The notes: generated from the sequence alone by a model not told the origin. A DNA stretch of 64,000 nucleotides from Campylobacter sp. CCUG 57310 (GCF_013201975.1 NZ_CP053845.1:434001-498000); one strand, 5' to 3'; numbered from the stretch's first letter, positions 52,207 to 62,372 are shown. Numbers and translations are program-made.

Positions 52207-53724
52207 TTGTTTATAAATTTAATCAGCTCGGTTGTCGTTTTTGTCGTATATTTGGGAATAAATTTTTTTCTAACTCCTTATATACTAAAAAGCCTTGGAA
52301 ACGAGGCTTACGGCTTTGTCGGGCTTGCTAACGCTATCGTCGCATACGCTTCGGTCGTTACCGTGGCTATAAATTCCGTAAGCGGGCGATTTGTCGCGTA
52401 TGAGTGGCACAGAGGCGATATAAAAAAGGCAAATGACTATTACTCCTCGGTTCTAGCCGTAAATATAATATTTTCATTTGCCATAGCCGCTATTTCGGCA
52501 GTTTTTATCTTAAATCTAAGTCGCGTTTTAAACGTGCCTGAATATCTTACACATGACGTGCGGCTTACTTTTATATTTTATTTTATAAATTTTTGCGTAG
52601 GACTTTTTAACGGTGTAATCTCCGTATGCGCCTTCGTGCGAAATAAGCTTTATCTGATATCCGTTCGAAACGCTATTTCTATGGTGATTTTAGCCGCTCT
52701 TATAGTGGCTCTTTTTTACTTTTTTAAGCCGATGATAGCCTATATCGCAATTTCTGCGCTTGCATCTTCGGTTTTTGTGTTTTTTAGCACCGTTTTTATC
52801 TCTTCAAAAATTACTCCAGAGCTTAAATTTACTCTTTCAAATTTTAATTTTTCGATGATAAAAGAGCTTGCAAGCTCGGGAATTTGGAATAGTTTTAACG
52901 CCTTAAACCGCATACTTTTAACGGGAATGGATCTATTTATCTGCAATATCTTTTTAAACGCGAATTTGACGGGAATTTTAGCCGTAGCAAAGGCCGCTCC
53001 TATCATACTTGAAAGCTTTGTGGCTCAGCTTAGCACGATCTTTGCGCCTAAATTCGTGCAGCTTTACTCTCAAAAAAACCTACGCGCACTAATAGCTGAA
53101 GCTAAATTTGCCATGAAAGTGGTTGCTTTTATCATGAGCGTTCCTGTAGCTATTTTCGTAGTTTTCGGGCTGGAATTTTACACTCTTTGGCTGCCGTTTA
53201 AAACGAGTGATGAGATAAATTTGATCTATAATCTTTCTATCATAACTCTTGTTCCGATCTTGCTTATAGGCTATGTATTTGCGCTGTTTAACATAGATAG
53301 CGCGACAAATAAACTGCGCCGACCGGCGATAGCAAATACTATTTTGGGAGTGAGTACTATCGCCGCTCAAATTTGGATTTTGAAATTTAGTGACTACGGA
53401 ATTTACGGAATTGTCGTTGTCGGAGCGATATTTTACTCTATTCGCATAGTTTGCTTTGATCTTATAAACGCTGCGTTAAATTTGCGTATAAGATTAAGTG
53501 CTTTTTATCCTCTGTTTTTTAGAAATTTGGCTATGTTTGCACTGACTTGCGCGATTTTTTGTGGAGCTGCTAAATTTGTTGAGATTACAAACTGGACGGG
53601 ATTTATCTGTTTTTCGCTGATATTTTTATTTGCAGGATACGGGATTAATCTATTTTTAATTTTTAGCAAAGATGAGCGGACGGCTTTATTAAATAAAGTA
53701 AAGAGTAAATTTAAAAGGCTTTAA
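52207..53724 (+). CDS. Wzx-like lipid-linked oligosaccharide flippase
   Basis: 505 residues, about 12-14 membrane helices, MOP/PST superfamily. The N-terminus NFFLTPYILKSLGNEAYGFVGLANAI and the charged short loops fit Wzx proteins. The start is a TTG just after the dehydrogenase stop without a strong ribosome site, so translation is probably coupled. It lies between gne and pglH, where C. jejuni has the ABC flippase pglK, and may move an undecaprenyl-linked glycan across the inner membrane. Cargo not known. Confidence 0.82.
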   Translation: MFINLISSVVVFVVYLGINFFLTPYILKSLGNEAYGFVGLANAIVAYASVVTVAINSVSGRFVAYEWHRGDIKKANDYYSSVLAVNIIFSFAIAAISAVFILNLSRVLNVPEYLTHDVRLTFIFYFINFCVGLFNGVISVCAFVRNKLYLISVRNAISMVILAALIVALFYFFKPMIAYIAISALASSVFVFFSTVFISSKITPELKFTLSNFNFSMIKELASSGIWNSFNALNRILLTGMDLFICNIFLNANLTGILAVAKAAPIILESFVAQLSTIFAPKFVQLYSQKNLRALIAEAKFAMKVVAFIMSVPVAIFVVFGLEFYTLWLPFKTSDEINLIYNLSIITLVPILLIGYVFALFNIDSATNKLRRPAIANTILGVSTIAAQIWILKFSDYGIYGIVVVGAIFYSIRIVCFDLINAALNLRIRLSAFYPLFFRNLAMFALTCAIFCGAAKFVEITNWTGFICFSLIFLFAGYGINLFLIFSKDERTALLNKVKSKFKRL

Positions 53725-53725
53725 A

Positions 53726-54487
53726 GTGGATAATCAAATTTTTATAATCTCCTTAAAAAGCGATGAATCTCGCAGACAAAAGTTAAAAGAGCGGTTTGAA
53801 AGCTATGGTAAATTTACGCTTATCGAGGCTGTTGACGGTAGGATTATGAGCGCGATGGAGTATTTTAGATACGCAGTTGCTTCGTTTAAGGCTTACGGCA
53901 AGCTTTTAAGCCCGGCTGAGATAGGGTGTACGCTTTCTCACATGAAGGCTTATGAGGAGTTTTTAAAAAGCGAGTCAAAATTTGCTCTTATCCTTGAAGA
54001 TGATGTTATCGGAGATGATGAGGGTATTAAAAAATCCTTTGAACTTGCTCAAAATATATGTGAAAATTCGATTTTGATATGCGGTTGTCAGGACGGACTT
54101 GACGGAAGATTTAGCGCATTTGGCAAAAGGCTTAATGCCGAGCTTTATGAAGTTTCAAAGTATTCGCACTCAAGTATTTATAGGGCGGCGGCTTATATAG
54201 TTACAAAATCAAGTGCTAAAGCGTTGCTTCAAACGCACAACGAGGCTGTTTGCACGACTGATTTTTGGAGCTATCTGCTTAAGAAAAACGGACTTAAGAT
54301 GTATTTTAGCGATATTTTTGCTCATCCTGTTGATCTAAGTTGTTCGGCTATCCAAGAGGCAAGAGATATAAGGGGCTATGAAAGACAAAATTTAAAAGCT
54401 TACTTTAATTCGGTAAAATACATTTTATCGACTCGTTTTGAAGCCAAATTTAAAGGCTATGAGCGAATTTTTAAAAAGAAAAAGTAA
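53726..54487 (+). CDS. GT25-family glycosyltransferase
   Basis: 253 residues. IFIISLKSDESRRQKLKERF at the start, LSPAEIGCTLSHMKAYEEF and LILEDDV are the defining blocks of LOS beta-galactosyltransferase-like GT25 enzymes. The start is GTG one base after the flippase stop. It lies in the sugar-nucleotide/flippase run, so it could act on the same lipid-linked glycan; GT25 enzymes are otherwise typical of LOS outer cores. A 96-base gap with a TATAAAT box follows. Confidence 0.85.
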   Translation: MDNQIFIISLKSDESRRQKLKERFESYGKFTLIEAVDGRIMSAMEYFRYAVASFKAYGKLLSPAEIGCTLSHMKAYEEFLKSESKFALILEDDVIGDDEGIKKSFELAQNICENSILICGCQDGLDGRFSAFGKRLNAELYEVSKYSHSSIYRAAAYIVTKSSAKALLQTHNEAVCTTDFWSYLLKKNGLKMYFSDIFAHPVDLSCSAIQEARDIRGYERQNLKAYFNSVKYILSTRFEAKFKGYERIFKKKK

Positions 54488-54583
54488 GCAGTTATAAAGG
54501 ATGAAATTTATAAAATGCCAATTTCTTTTTTATGAATTTTAATTGTTTTTTGCAAGGTTATAAATAAATTTTGGAGATAAATA

Positions 54584-55645
54584 ATGAGAGTTTTGTTTGT
54601 GATATCGACTATGCAAGCGGGCGGTGCCGAGCGGGTTATGGCGATATTGTCCGGATATTTTGCAAATTTTCATGATGTTACCTTGCTTAAATTTGACTCA
54701 AAACCTTCTTTTTACGATATCGACAAGCGAGTTAAGCTTATAGATCTTCCTTATCCTATGCTTAAGAAGGGATTTTTTACCAATTTTGTTAGGCGGATTA
54801 AGAAGTTTTTTTACCAAAGAAAACTCATTAGAGAGGGAAATTTCGATGTCGTGATATCTTTTATGGATAGCACGAATATAAATGTAATACTATCAAATAT
54901 CTTTATAAACAAGCCGCTTTTTATAAGCGAGCATTCAAGTTCAAGCTTTCTTAAACCTAAGCTTTGGGTGTGGTTAAGACGCCTTCTTTATCCTTATGCG
55001 ACAGGTCTTACGGTGCTTACCAAGAGTGATTTTGACTACTATAAATTCGTAAAAAATAAAACAGTTATGTATAACCCTATGTTTGAAGCCAGTAAAAAGG
55101 GTTTGTCTAAAGAAAATATAATACTTTTTGTAGGTAGATTGGTGGCTCTTAAGGGCTGTGACGTCTTTTTAAAATCAATTAGTTTAATAGATAAAGAAAT
55201 TTTAAAGGATTACCGAATCGTTATAGCCGGATCGGGCGATGAAAAACAGCGCCTTGATCTTATAGCTCACGATCTGCATATAGATGTCGAATTTGTCGGT
55301 CAAACCGAAGATATAGCTTCGCTTTACGAGCGTTCTAAGATCATTGTTTCAAGCTCTAAAACGGAAGGGCTTCCTAATGTTTTGATAGAAAGTATATTTT
55401 TTGACTGCGCTAGAATTGCAACCGCGACAACTGGAGCCAGTGAGCTTATAGAAGATGGCGTGGATGGCTTTTTGGTTCCGATTGATGACACTAAAGCGCT
55501 TAGCGAAAAGATAGAAATTCTTGTAAATGACGATGCGTTAAGAGAAAAATTCGTAAAAAACGCAAACCTTAAAGCCGATAGTTTTAAGATAGAGCAAATT
55601 TACAAAAAATGGATGGAATTTATAGGCGACTCCGTTAAAATATAA
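54584..55645 (+). CDS. pglH: GT4 glycosyltransferase, PglH-like
   Basis: 353 residues. MRVLFVISTMQAGGAERVMAIL, VISFMDSTNINVILSN and LFISEHSSSSFLKPKLW match the layout of C. jejuni PglH, which adds successive GalNAc residues to the undecaprenyl-PP glycan. The EX7E element is SKTEGLPNVLIESIFF. Location just before pglI agrees. Since a second PglH-like gene lies at 56628, the number and type of sugars added here may differ from the C. jejuni triple transfer. Confidence 0.8.
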   Translation: MRVLFVISTMQAGGAERVMAILSGYFANFHDVTLLKFDSKPSFYDIDKRVKLIDLPYPMLKKGFFTNFVRRIKKFFYQRKLIREGNFDVVISFMDSTNINVILSNIFINKPLFISEHSSSSFLKPKLWVWLRRLLYPYATGLTVLTKSDFDYYKFVKNKTVMYNPMFEASKKGLSKENIILFVGRLVALKGCDVFLKSISLIDKEILKDYRIVIAGSGDEKQRLDLIAHDLHIDVEFVGQTEDIASLYERSKIIVSSSKTEGLPNVLIESIFFDCARIATATTGASELIEDGVDGFLVPIDDTKALSEKIEILVNDDALREKFVKNANLKADSFKIEQIYKKWMEFIGDSVKI

Positions 55646-55670
55646 AAAATTTATATTAATTAAAATTTGA

Positions 55671-55676
55671 TATACT
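55671..55676 (+). promoter_or_regulatory. Possible -10 element of pglI
   Basis: TATACT in TTTGATATACTCGG, 26 bases before the pglI ATG in a 56-base gap; it may provide an internal start for pglI-pglE. Confidence 0.35.
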
Positions 55677-55701
55677 CGGTTATATTTTGAGACGGAGATT
55701 T

Positions 55702-56631
55702 ATGAACAAAAATTTAAAAGTTAGCATAATCATACCCACCTATAATCGTAAAAATTTATTTGAGTTAGCTCTAAAAAGCGCTTTGGCGCAAGACTATGAA
55801 AATAAAGAGATAGTGATTACCGATGATAACTCAAATGACGGCACAAGCGAGCTTGCTAAAGAATATGAGGCTAAATTCGAGTGCGTAAAATACTTCACAA
55901 ATCAAACTTACGAGCGCGGACCAAACGGCAATAAAAACAACGGCTTTGACAAATCAAGCGGCGATGCTTTCGTGATACTTGATGATGATGATTTGTTGCT
56001 TGAAGGTGCGATATCCAAGATGGTAAACGTGCTAAATTTAGGTTATCATAGCGTTTGGGCGAATTGCTATTATGAGATTAGCGGCGAAAAAACAGAGAAA
56101 TTTTCAGGCTTTGGGCTTGAAAAAAGCCAAGAGATAAATAAACAAGACTATTATGACGGCAAGATAAGAGGCGAATTTTTAGTTATGTTTAGACGCGAAG
56201 CCATCGGCGATAGACGCTTTGAAAAGGGTCTATACGGTAGTGAAAATACGCTTTGGATATATCTTTTTGATTTTCCTGCGTATTATCTTCATGAAGCCGT
56301 TAGAATTTATAGGTTTCAAAGAGATGATAGCGTTACGACAAACGCACTTAAGCGACCGCTTAGTATTATGAAAGGCTACGCTCTTATGGCTGATTTGCTT
56401 ATAAAAAAAGCCCCTCAAACAGATCCTAATCGCATAGCTATCTTGTATAAAACTGCTGCTTACTATGCAAAGATGGGCGGTGAGTATAAAAAAATGTATC
56501 AATTTATATTTAAAAGTCTTCGCGCAAAACCGACCAAAGAAGCGCTTGTGATGCTTGCTTTAAGCCCATTTCCTCGCTCTTTGATTATATCGCTTAGCAA
56601 ATTTAGACTTTGGCTAAAAGGCTCTGCTTGA
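55702..56631 (+). CDS. pglI: GT2 glycosyltransferase, PglI-like
   Basis: 309 residues from the ATG at 55702 behind GGAGA; an upstream TTG at 55687 would lie across that site. GT-A motifs: SIIIPTYNRKNLFELAL, VITDDNSNDGT, GPNGNKNNGFD and VILDDDDLLLEGA. FSGFGLEKSQEINKQDYYDGK closely resembles C. jejuni PglI, which adds the branching glucose to the N-glycan. Order pglH-pglI-...-pglJ is kept. Confidence 0.88.
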   Translation: MNKNLKVSIIIPTYNRKNLFELALKSALAQDYENKEIVITDDNSNDGTSELAKEYEAKFECVKYFTNQTYERGPNGNKNNGFDKSSGDAFVILDDDDLLLEGAISKMVNVLNLGYHSVWANCYYEISGEKTEKFSGFGLEKSQEINKQDYYDGKIRGEFLVMFRREAIGDRRFEKGLYGSENTLWIYLFDFPAYYLHEAVRIYRFQRDDSVTTNALKRPLSIMKGYALMADLLIKKAPQTDPNRIAILYKTAAYYAKMGGEYKKMYQFIFKSLRAKPTKEALVMLALSPFPRSLIISLSKFRLWLKGSA

Positions 56632-57671
56632 AAGGCGCTAGAATTTGTTTGGTGATTTATATAAATATGCTTGGAGGTAGCATAAAAGTAGCGCGTGCGG
56701 TCTATGACGCACTTGTTGATGAAGGTTTTGAAGTAAGCGTATTAAGCGTGCTTAAAAGTGATCAAGAGGGGTTTTTTGATGATGTTGAAATGACAAATTT
56801 AAACCTCGAAACAAGCGGTTTTTTGCGCAATTCGTTTTTAGAGTTTAAGAAATTTTTTGCAAAAAATCAATTCGATCTAATTGTCAGCTTTGCGGGCTTT
56901 GGAGCCTATCCTTTGGCGTTTGCCAAAGCAAATTCAAAACTCATCATTTCAGAGCATGGAAATCATACCAATCACAAAAATTTACTAAGCAAAACCCTTG
57001 TAAACTTAGCTTATAAAAAGGCTGATTTTATAACGTTTCTAACGAAATTCGATTATGATTTTTACGCTCTTAAACACTCAGCCATCATCAAAAATCCGTT
57101 TTTTATGGCAAGCGACGGGGACAAAAAGATAACAAAAGAAAATATCATCCTCTTTCCTTCAAATTTAAGTTCAAACAAGCGCCTTGAATTTCTTATAAAC
57201 GCGTTTGCTTTAATACCGCTTAGCAGGCGAAGCTGCTATAAAATAGTAGTTTGCGGAGCAGGAAATATACAAAAATATCAAAATTTAGCCGATGAAAAAA
57301 GCGTTAGCATAGAGTTTGCAGGTGCGGTTAAGGATATAGAAAATTTCTACCAAAGAGCCAAGATAGTGGCCCTTACAAGCCTTAGCGAAGGGCTTTCAAA
57401 TATCTTAATAGAGGCTATAATTTTTGATTGTGCGAGAATTTCGGTTGATTGTATATGTGGTCCAAGCGAGCTTATTAAAGACGGGTTTGACGGATTTTTA
57501 TGCGAGTTAAACGACGAGACGGAATTTGCCAAAAAGCTTGAAATTTTGATAAATGACGAGAAGAAAGCGCAAGAATTTATCATAAACGCAAGAGCTAGAA
57601 AGGACGAATTCAAGCTTGAAAATTTTCGCCGAAGTTGGTTTAAAATCGTTAATGACGTGTTAAAACAATGA
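56628..57671 (+). CDS. Second PglH-like GT4 glycosyltransferase
   Basis: 347 residues from the TTG at 56628, which overlaps the pglI stop and has AAAAGG six bases upstream. The start motif is ICLVIYINMLGGSIKVAR instead of SGGAERV, LIVSFAGFGAYPLAF and LIISEHGNHTNHKN align in position with PglH, and the EX7E element is SLSEGLSNILIEAIIF, with the shared FDCARI sequence also found in the 54584 gene. It has no counterpart in the C. jejuni pgl locus between pglI and pglJ. Probably adds one extra or alternative sugar. Confidence 0.8.
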   Translation: MKGARICLVIYINMLGGSIKVARAVYDALVDEGFEVSVLSVLKSDQEGFFDDVEMTNLNLETSGFLRNSFLEFKKFFAKNQFDLIVSFAGFGAYPLAFAKANSKLIISEHGNHTNHKNLLSKTLVNLAYKKADFITFLTKFDYDFYALKHSAIIKNPFFMASDGDKKITKENIILFPSNLSSNKRLEFLINAFALIPLSRRSCYKIVVCGAGNIQKYQNLADEKSVSIEFAGAVKDIENFYQRAKIVALTSLSEGLSNILIEAIIFDCARISVDCICGPSELIKDGFDGFLCELNDETEFAKKLEILINDEKKAQEFIINARARKDEFKLENFRRSWFKIVNDVLKQ

Positions 57672-58795
57672 AAAAGCTTGCGATTTTTCTTTATTCGATG
57701 GGCTCAGGAGGGGCCGAGCGAGTTGTCTCAAATTTATTGCCCGAGCTTGTAAAGAACTATGAAATTCATCTAATCTTAATGAGTGAAGTTATAGCCTATG
57801 ATATACCAAGTGAAGTAAAAATCCACTTCATAGAGCGCTCAGATCCTTATGAGGGTGGAATTTTAAAGCTTTTTAGGCTATTTTTCGCTTTGCCGCAGCT
57901 AGCCTTTAAATACAAAAAACTTTGCGAAAATTTAAGGATAGATACTCACTTCGTGCTGATGAACCGCCCCTGTTATATCGCCTTGATGGCTAGAGTTTTG
58001 GGGCTTAAAGGCAGGATGGTTATAAGCGAGCGAAGCTCTCCTTCGGTTATTTATAGTAGCGGAATTAGCGGATTTGCCAATAAAATTTTGCTAAAAGCGC
58101 TTTACAACAAAGCCGATTTAATACTTGCAAATGCACAGGGAAATGCGCAAGATCTTATAGAGAATTTTGGCTGCGATGCAAAAAAGACAAAGGTGCTATA
58201 CAATGCACTTGATTTAGACCTTATTAAAAATCTTGCAAATGAGCCTTTTGATAGCGATTTTAAGCCGTTTTTCTTAAATATCGGCAGGCTTGATAGCGGT
58301 AAAAACCAAGCTATGCTAATAAGAATAATTGCAAATTTAAACGACGAACGAGCGACACTTGGAATTTTAGGCAAAGGAAATTTAAAAACCGAGCTTGAAA
58401 GCCTTATAAACGAGCTTGACGTGCAAGATCGCGTAAAACTTCTTGGAGTAAGCAAAAATCCGTTTAAATTTATCAAAAATTCGCAATGTTTCCTCTGTGC
58501 TTCACGTTTTGAAGGATTTTCAAACGTGCTTCTTGAGGCTTTGGCATGCGAGAAATTTATCGTCTCAACCGATCATAAAAGTGGCGCTAGGGAGCTTTTG
58601 GGCGATGATGAATTTGGTGTTTTAGTAGGTGTGGATGATGAAAAAGCCATGCAAGAAGCGATGAAAAAAGCTTTAGATGATGAAAATTTGAGAAAAACTT
58701 ATGAAAAAAAAGCGTATAATCGCATTAAAAATTTTGACAAGACTGCTATAGCTAAGCAGCTTATAGAGCACTTAGAGGGTATTGATGGGCAATAA
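57668..58795 (+). CDS. pglJ: N-acetylgalactosaminyltransferase PglJ
   Basis: 375 residues. LAIFLYSMGSGGAERVVSNLLPEL, IDTHFVLMNRPCYIALMARVLG, and FEGFSNVLLEALACEKFIVSTDHKSGARELLGDDEFG closely follow C. jejuni PglJ, which adds the second GalNAc after PglA. Overlaps the preceding GT4 gene by four bases and pglB by eleven. Confidence 0.92.
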   Translation: MKKLAIFLYSMGSGGAERVVSNLLPELVKNYEIHLILMSEVIAYDIPSEVKIHFIERSDPYEGGILKLFRLFFALPQLAFKYKKLCENLRIDTHFVLMNRPCYIALMARVLGLKGRMVISERSSPSVIYSSGISGFANKILLKALYNKADLILANAQGNAQDLIENFGCDAKKTKVLYNALDLDLIKNLANEPFDSDFKPFFLNIGRLDSGKNQAMLIRIIANLNDERATLGILGKGNLKTELESLINELDVQDRVKLLGVSKNPFKFIKNSQCFLCASRFEGFSNVLLEALACEKFIVSTDHKSGARELLGDDEFGVLVGVDDEKAMQEAMKKALDDENLRKTYEKKAYNRIKNFDKTAIAKQLIEHLEGIDGQ

Positions 58796-61139
58796 ATTTA
58801 TAGACGGTTTTAAAAATATTCAGTTTTCAAAGCAGACGTTTTTCCTGATCGCGGTTGCATTTGCTTTTAGCGTATTTTGCAGGATGTATTGGGTGTATTG
58901 GGCAAGTGCCTATGAGCCGTTTTTTTGGAACGATCAGCTTATGATAAGCACTAACGACGGCTATGCTTTTGCCGAAGGTGCAAGGGATATGATGGCCGGA
59001 TTTCATCAGCCTAATGACCTTAGCTACTACGGACGTTCGCTATCATCGCTTACTTATGTGCTGGCTAGCTTTTTGCCGTTTAAATTTGAGACCATAATCC
59101 TTTATATGAGTGTGTTTTTTAGCTCACTTATCGTCGTGCCGGTGATCTTGATAGCGCGCGAATACGGAATGCTAAAGGTCGGCTTTGTAGCCGCACTTCT
59201 TGCAAGTATCGCAAACAGCTACTACAACCGAACTATGGCGGGGTATTATGATACGGATATGCTTGTTATCGTGCTTGCCGTGTTTGTGCTTTGGTCGATG
59301 GTGCGTCTGGTTGAGAGTAAGCAGCGATCAAACCTCATATATATCCCTGTTTTTATTTTGATTTACAACTGGTGGTATCCTAGCTCTTTTTCGTTAAATT
59401 CGGCGATGATAGGTCTGTTTTTGATCTATACTTTGATATTTGATCGGACAAATAAGCTAAATTACGAAGCGCTTATTTTTATGATTATAGCACTTACAAA
59501 TATCGATTACGTGCCTAAATTTAGCATTATTATCGCGCTTTATGCGGCGATTTATTTTAGGCCTGAAATTTGGAATAAAAAGACAATCGCTATCCTAGCG
59601 GCTTGTGCGGTTGCCCTATTTGCAGCTTGCGGCGGACTTAAGCCTATCATTTTTCAGCTTAAATTTTATATCTTTAGAGATGTGGCCGAAAGCACGGGGC
59701 TTACATTTCATTACTACAACGTAAATCAAACCATAAGAGAGTCAAGTATCGTGCCTTTTGACACGTTTGCGCAGCGTATCAGCGGGCATGTGATTACATT
59801 TATCGTAGCTTTTATCGGTACCGTGCTTATGGCTTTTAAATTCCGTTCTTTTTTGCTTGCTGCGCCTATGCTTTTGCTGGGATTTTTAGCGGTTAAAGGA
59901 GGTCTTAGATTTACCGTTTATGCCGTTCCTATTATGGCGCTTGGATTTGGGTATATCTTAAATTTGAGCATAAATTCTTTAAAAGACGGCAAGCATTTTA
60001 AGAAATTTTGTATCGCCGCTTTGGCTGTTTTTATTGCTACTTTGTGCCTTTATTTTGATAGATTTTACGGCGCTCTTAATGAAAGTTTGCCGGTATTTGG
60101 GCAAAATTTAGCCCTTGTTATGCCTGCAAGCGAAGTTAAGATCGGCTCTTATCTTATCTTTGCGTTTGTTTTTGCGTTTGCTTGCGGCATTAGTTACCTA
60201 ATCATAAACTCCGTAAAATCAAATAGAATTTTAAGCAGGCTTGCTTTAATCAGCATTACGCTGGTTGCGCTTGCGCCATGTGTTTGGCATATATACGGAT
60301 ACAAGGTCTCAACCGTTTTTGTTCAAAAAGAGGTTGAAAGCGTAAGCAAGCTGGGTCAAATCGCAGGCAGGGAGGATTATACGCTTGCTTGGTGGGACTA
60401 TGGATATCCGATTCGTTATTATGCCGATACCAAGACGCTAATTGACGGCGGTAAGCACCTTGGCAGGGATAACTTCGCCGTTAGTTTCGCTCTTGGAGAG
60501 CCTCAGAGAGCTTCTGCAAATATGGCTCGTCTTGAGGTTGAGTACACGGAGCGAAAATTCAGTGAGAAATTCGGCTCAAATTTAGCTCAAATGATGAAAG
60601 AATATAATTTTACCGATGTGAATTTATTTTTAAACTCATTAAACGATGAGGAATTTAAGCTACCAAACAAGACGCGAGATATATATTATTATCTTCCCGA
60701 TGCGATGATACATATATTTCCGGTGGCGCTTCAGTTTTCACGTCTTGATTTAAGTAGCGGCAAGAAGTATGAAGACTTGCTTTTTCATATAGGAAGACCT
60801 TATTCGCTGAGTAAAGACAGGATAGATATCGGTAACGGCTTTAGCATATCAAATGACGCTACTATTCTCAGCTTTGCAGGCGAAAAGATACCTATGAACA
60901 CATACTATGAAACAAGCTATAACGAAAAAGAAGAGCTTGTAGTAAAGAAATTTGAGCGTGATAAAGACGGTAAAATTTATGTAGTTTATATGAAAGATTA
61001 CGGACGATTTTTAGTGCTTGACAAGCAGAGTTTAGACTCGACCTACGTGCAGCTCTTTGTCTTTGAAAATTACGATAAAGAGTTGTTTGAGCCTGTGCTT
61101 TTAAACGGAGCGGTAAAAATTTATAAACTGTTAAAGTAG
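58785..61139 (+). CDS. pglB: Oligosaccharyltransferase PglB (STT3 family)
   Basis: 784 residues from the ATG at 58785 (GAGGG five bases upstream), longer than the 713 of C. jejuni. About 13 membrane helices are followed by a periplasmic domain. The acidic catalytic Asp58 is in STNDGYAFAEGARDMMAGF, and the WWDYG sequon-binding motif is at 536-540, followed by DTKTLIDGGKHLG. It transfers the heptasaccharide-type glycan from undecaprenyl-PP to Asn in D/E-X-N-X-S/T sequons in the periplasm. Extra length lies mostly before WWDYG and in the C-terminal domain. Confidence 0.95.
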   Translation: MGNKFIDGFKNIQFSKQTFFLIAVAFAFSVFCRMYWVYWASAYEPFFWNDQLMISTNDGYAFAEGARDMMAGFHQPNDLSYYGRSLSSLTYVLASFLPFKFETIILYMSVFFSSLIVVPVILIAREYGMLKVGFVAALLASIANSYYNRTMAGYYDTDMLVIVLAVFVLWSMVRLVESKQRSNLIYIPVFILIYNWWYPSSFSLNSAMIGLFLIYTLIFDRTNKLNYEALIFMIIALTNIDYVPKFSIIIALYAAIYFRPEIWNKKTIAILAACAVALFAACGGLKPIIFQLKFYIFRDVAESTGLTFHYYNVNQTIRESSIVPFDTFAQRISGHVITFIVAFIGTVLMAFKFRSFLLAAPMLLLGFLAVKGGLRFTVYAVPIMALGFGYILNLSINSLKDGKHFKKFCIAALAVFIATLCLYFDRFYGALNESLPVFGQNLALVMPASEVKIGSYLIFAFVFAFACGISYLIINSVKSNRILSRLALISITLVALAPCVWHIYGYKVSTVFVQKEVESVSKLGQIAGREDYTLAWWDYGYPIRYYADTKTLIDGGKHLGRDNFAVSFALGEPQRASANMARLEVEYTERKFSEKFGSNLAQMMKEYNFTDVNLFLNSLNDEEFKLPNKTRDIYYYLPDAMIHIFPVALQFSRLDLSSGKKYEDLLFHIGRPYSLSKDRIDIGNGFSISNDATILSFAGEKIPMNTYYETSYNEKEELVVKKFERDKDGKIYVVYMKDYGRFLVLDKQSLDSTYVQLFVFENYDKELFEPVLLNGAVKIYKLLK

Positions 61140-61256
61140 TTGATGTATCGTATCTAAAATTTAAAAAGTGAAATTTGATGATGAAATTTAGGCATTTTAG
61201 TAGATTTTGCTTGAGCTATCTTGCGGGCTGTTTTATCTTAAAGAAAGCTATGAATC

Positions 61257-62372
61257 ATGGCTAAAATAGGCTTTTTATCCCACGCCGATATGAGCATCTA
61301 CTTCTTTCGCTCGCCTATCATGAGAGCTTTACAAAATTTAGGACATGAGGTTTTTGCGATCTGTCCTAAGGGCGAATTCTCAACTCGCTTTGAAAGCGAG
61401 TTTAACTGCGTTTATTACGAGCTTGATAGAGCTAGCCTAAACCCGTTTGTAGTATTTAAAAACACTGAAAAATTAAGTGAAATTCTTCGTTCTTTAAATT
61501 TAGACCTCCTTCAAACTTCAGCTCACAAATCAAACGTATTTGGAACGTTTGCAGCCAAAAAAGCGGGCATAAAGCGAGTGATAAATCTTGTCGAAGGACT
61601 TGGAAGCTTTTACATAGATGATGACCTAAAGACAAGACTTGTTAGAAAAAGTATCGAGTTGCTTTATAAAAAAGCTCTTAAATTAAGCGATGCTTGTATC
61701 TTCGTAAATGAAGCCGATCCTAGATATTTTTTAAGCCAAAATTTGATAGATGAAGATAAGGTTATAAAGATAAAAAGTGTGGGAGTCGATACGGCAAAAT
61801 TTGATGAAAATTTGTATGAAGGCATTGATTTTGGCGGTAAAAAAGTGGTTTTAATGATAGCTAGAGCCATGTGGCATAAAGGCGTGCGTGAATTTTACGA
61901 AGCGGCTGAAATTTTAAAAGACAGAAAGGATGCTTTGTTCGTCTTTGTCGGAGAGGGCTTTGACGGCAACAAAAGCACTGCAAATTTAGAGTTCTTAAAG
62001 GGCGGAAGCGTAAAGTATCTTGGAGCAAGAGATGATGTGGCTAGGCTTCTAAAATCATCTTATATCTTAGCTCTTCCAAGCTATAAAGAGGGCTTTCCAA
62101 GAACGGTACTGGAGGCTATGAGTATGGGCAGGGCGGTTGTGGTAAGCGATGTTAGCGGGTGTAATGAGGCTATCATAGACGGAGTAAACGGACTTCTTTG
62201 TGAAGTTAAAAATTCCAGCGATCTAGCTAAAAAGATAGAAATTTTGCTTGATGACGAGAGTTTAACTAAAAGGCTTGGGCAAAGTGGCAGGAATATGGCT
62301 GTTATGGAATTTGACGAAAAGATAATAGCTAAAAAATACATTGAAGTTTATAGGAAATTTATAGATGTATAG
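61257..62372 (+). CDS. pglA: GalNAc transferase PglA
   Basis: 371 residues. [66 protein letters not shown] and [16 protein letters not shown] align block by block with C. jejuni PglA, which adds the first GalNAc to undecaprenyl-PP-diNAcBac. A 117-base gap separates it from pglB and holds no convincing gene. Overlaps pglC by eight bases. Confidence 0.93.
   Translation: MAKIGFLSHADMSIYFFRSPIMRALQNLGHEVFAICPKGEFSTRFESEFNCVYYELDRASLNPFVVFKNTEKLSEILRSLNLDLLQTSAHKSNVFGTFAAKKAGIKRVINLVEGLGSFYIDDDLKTRLVRKSIELLYKKALKLSDACIFVNEADPRYFLSQNLIDEDKVIKIKSVGVDTAKFDENLYEGIDFGGKKVVLMIARAMWHKGVREFYEAAEILKDRKDALFVFVGEGFDGNKSTANLEFLKGGSVKYLGARDDVARLLKSSYILALPSYKEGFPRTVLEAMSMGRAVVVSDVSGCNEAIIDGVNGLLCEVKNSSDLAKKIEILLDDESLTKRLGQSGRNMAVMEFDEKIIAKKYIEVYRKFIDV

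Noticed and set aside
29415-58795. Phase-variable homopolymer (poly-G/C) tracts in glycosyltransferase genes
   Set aside because: Looked for because they are common in Campylobacter surface loci; I found no run of seven or more G or C in this region.
61178-61264. Small frame with two ATG codons between pglB and pglA (28 codons)
   Set aside because: No Shine-Dalgarno sequence, runs into the pglA start, and no signal or motif; most likely chance.
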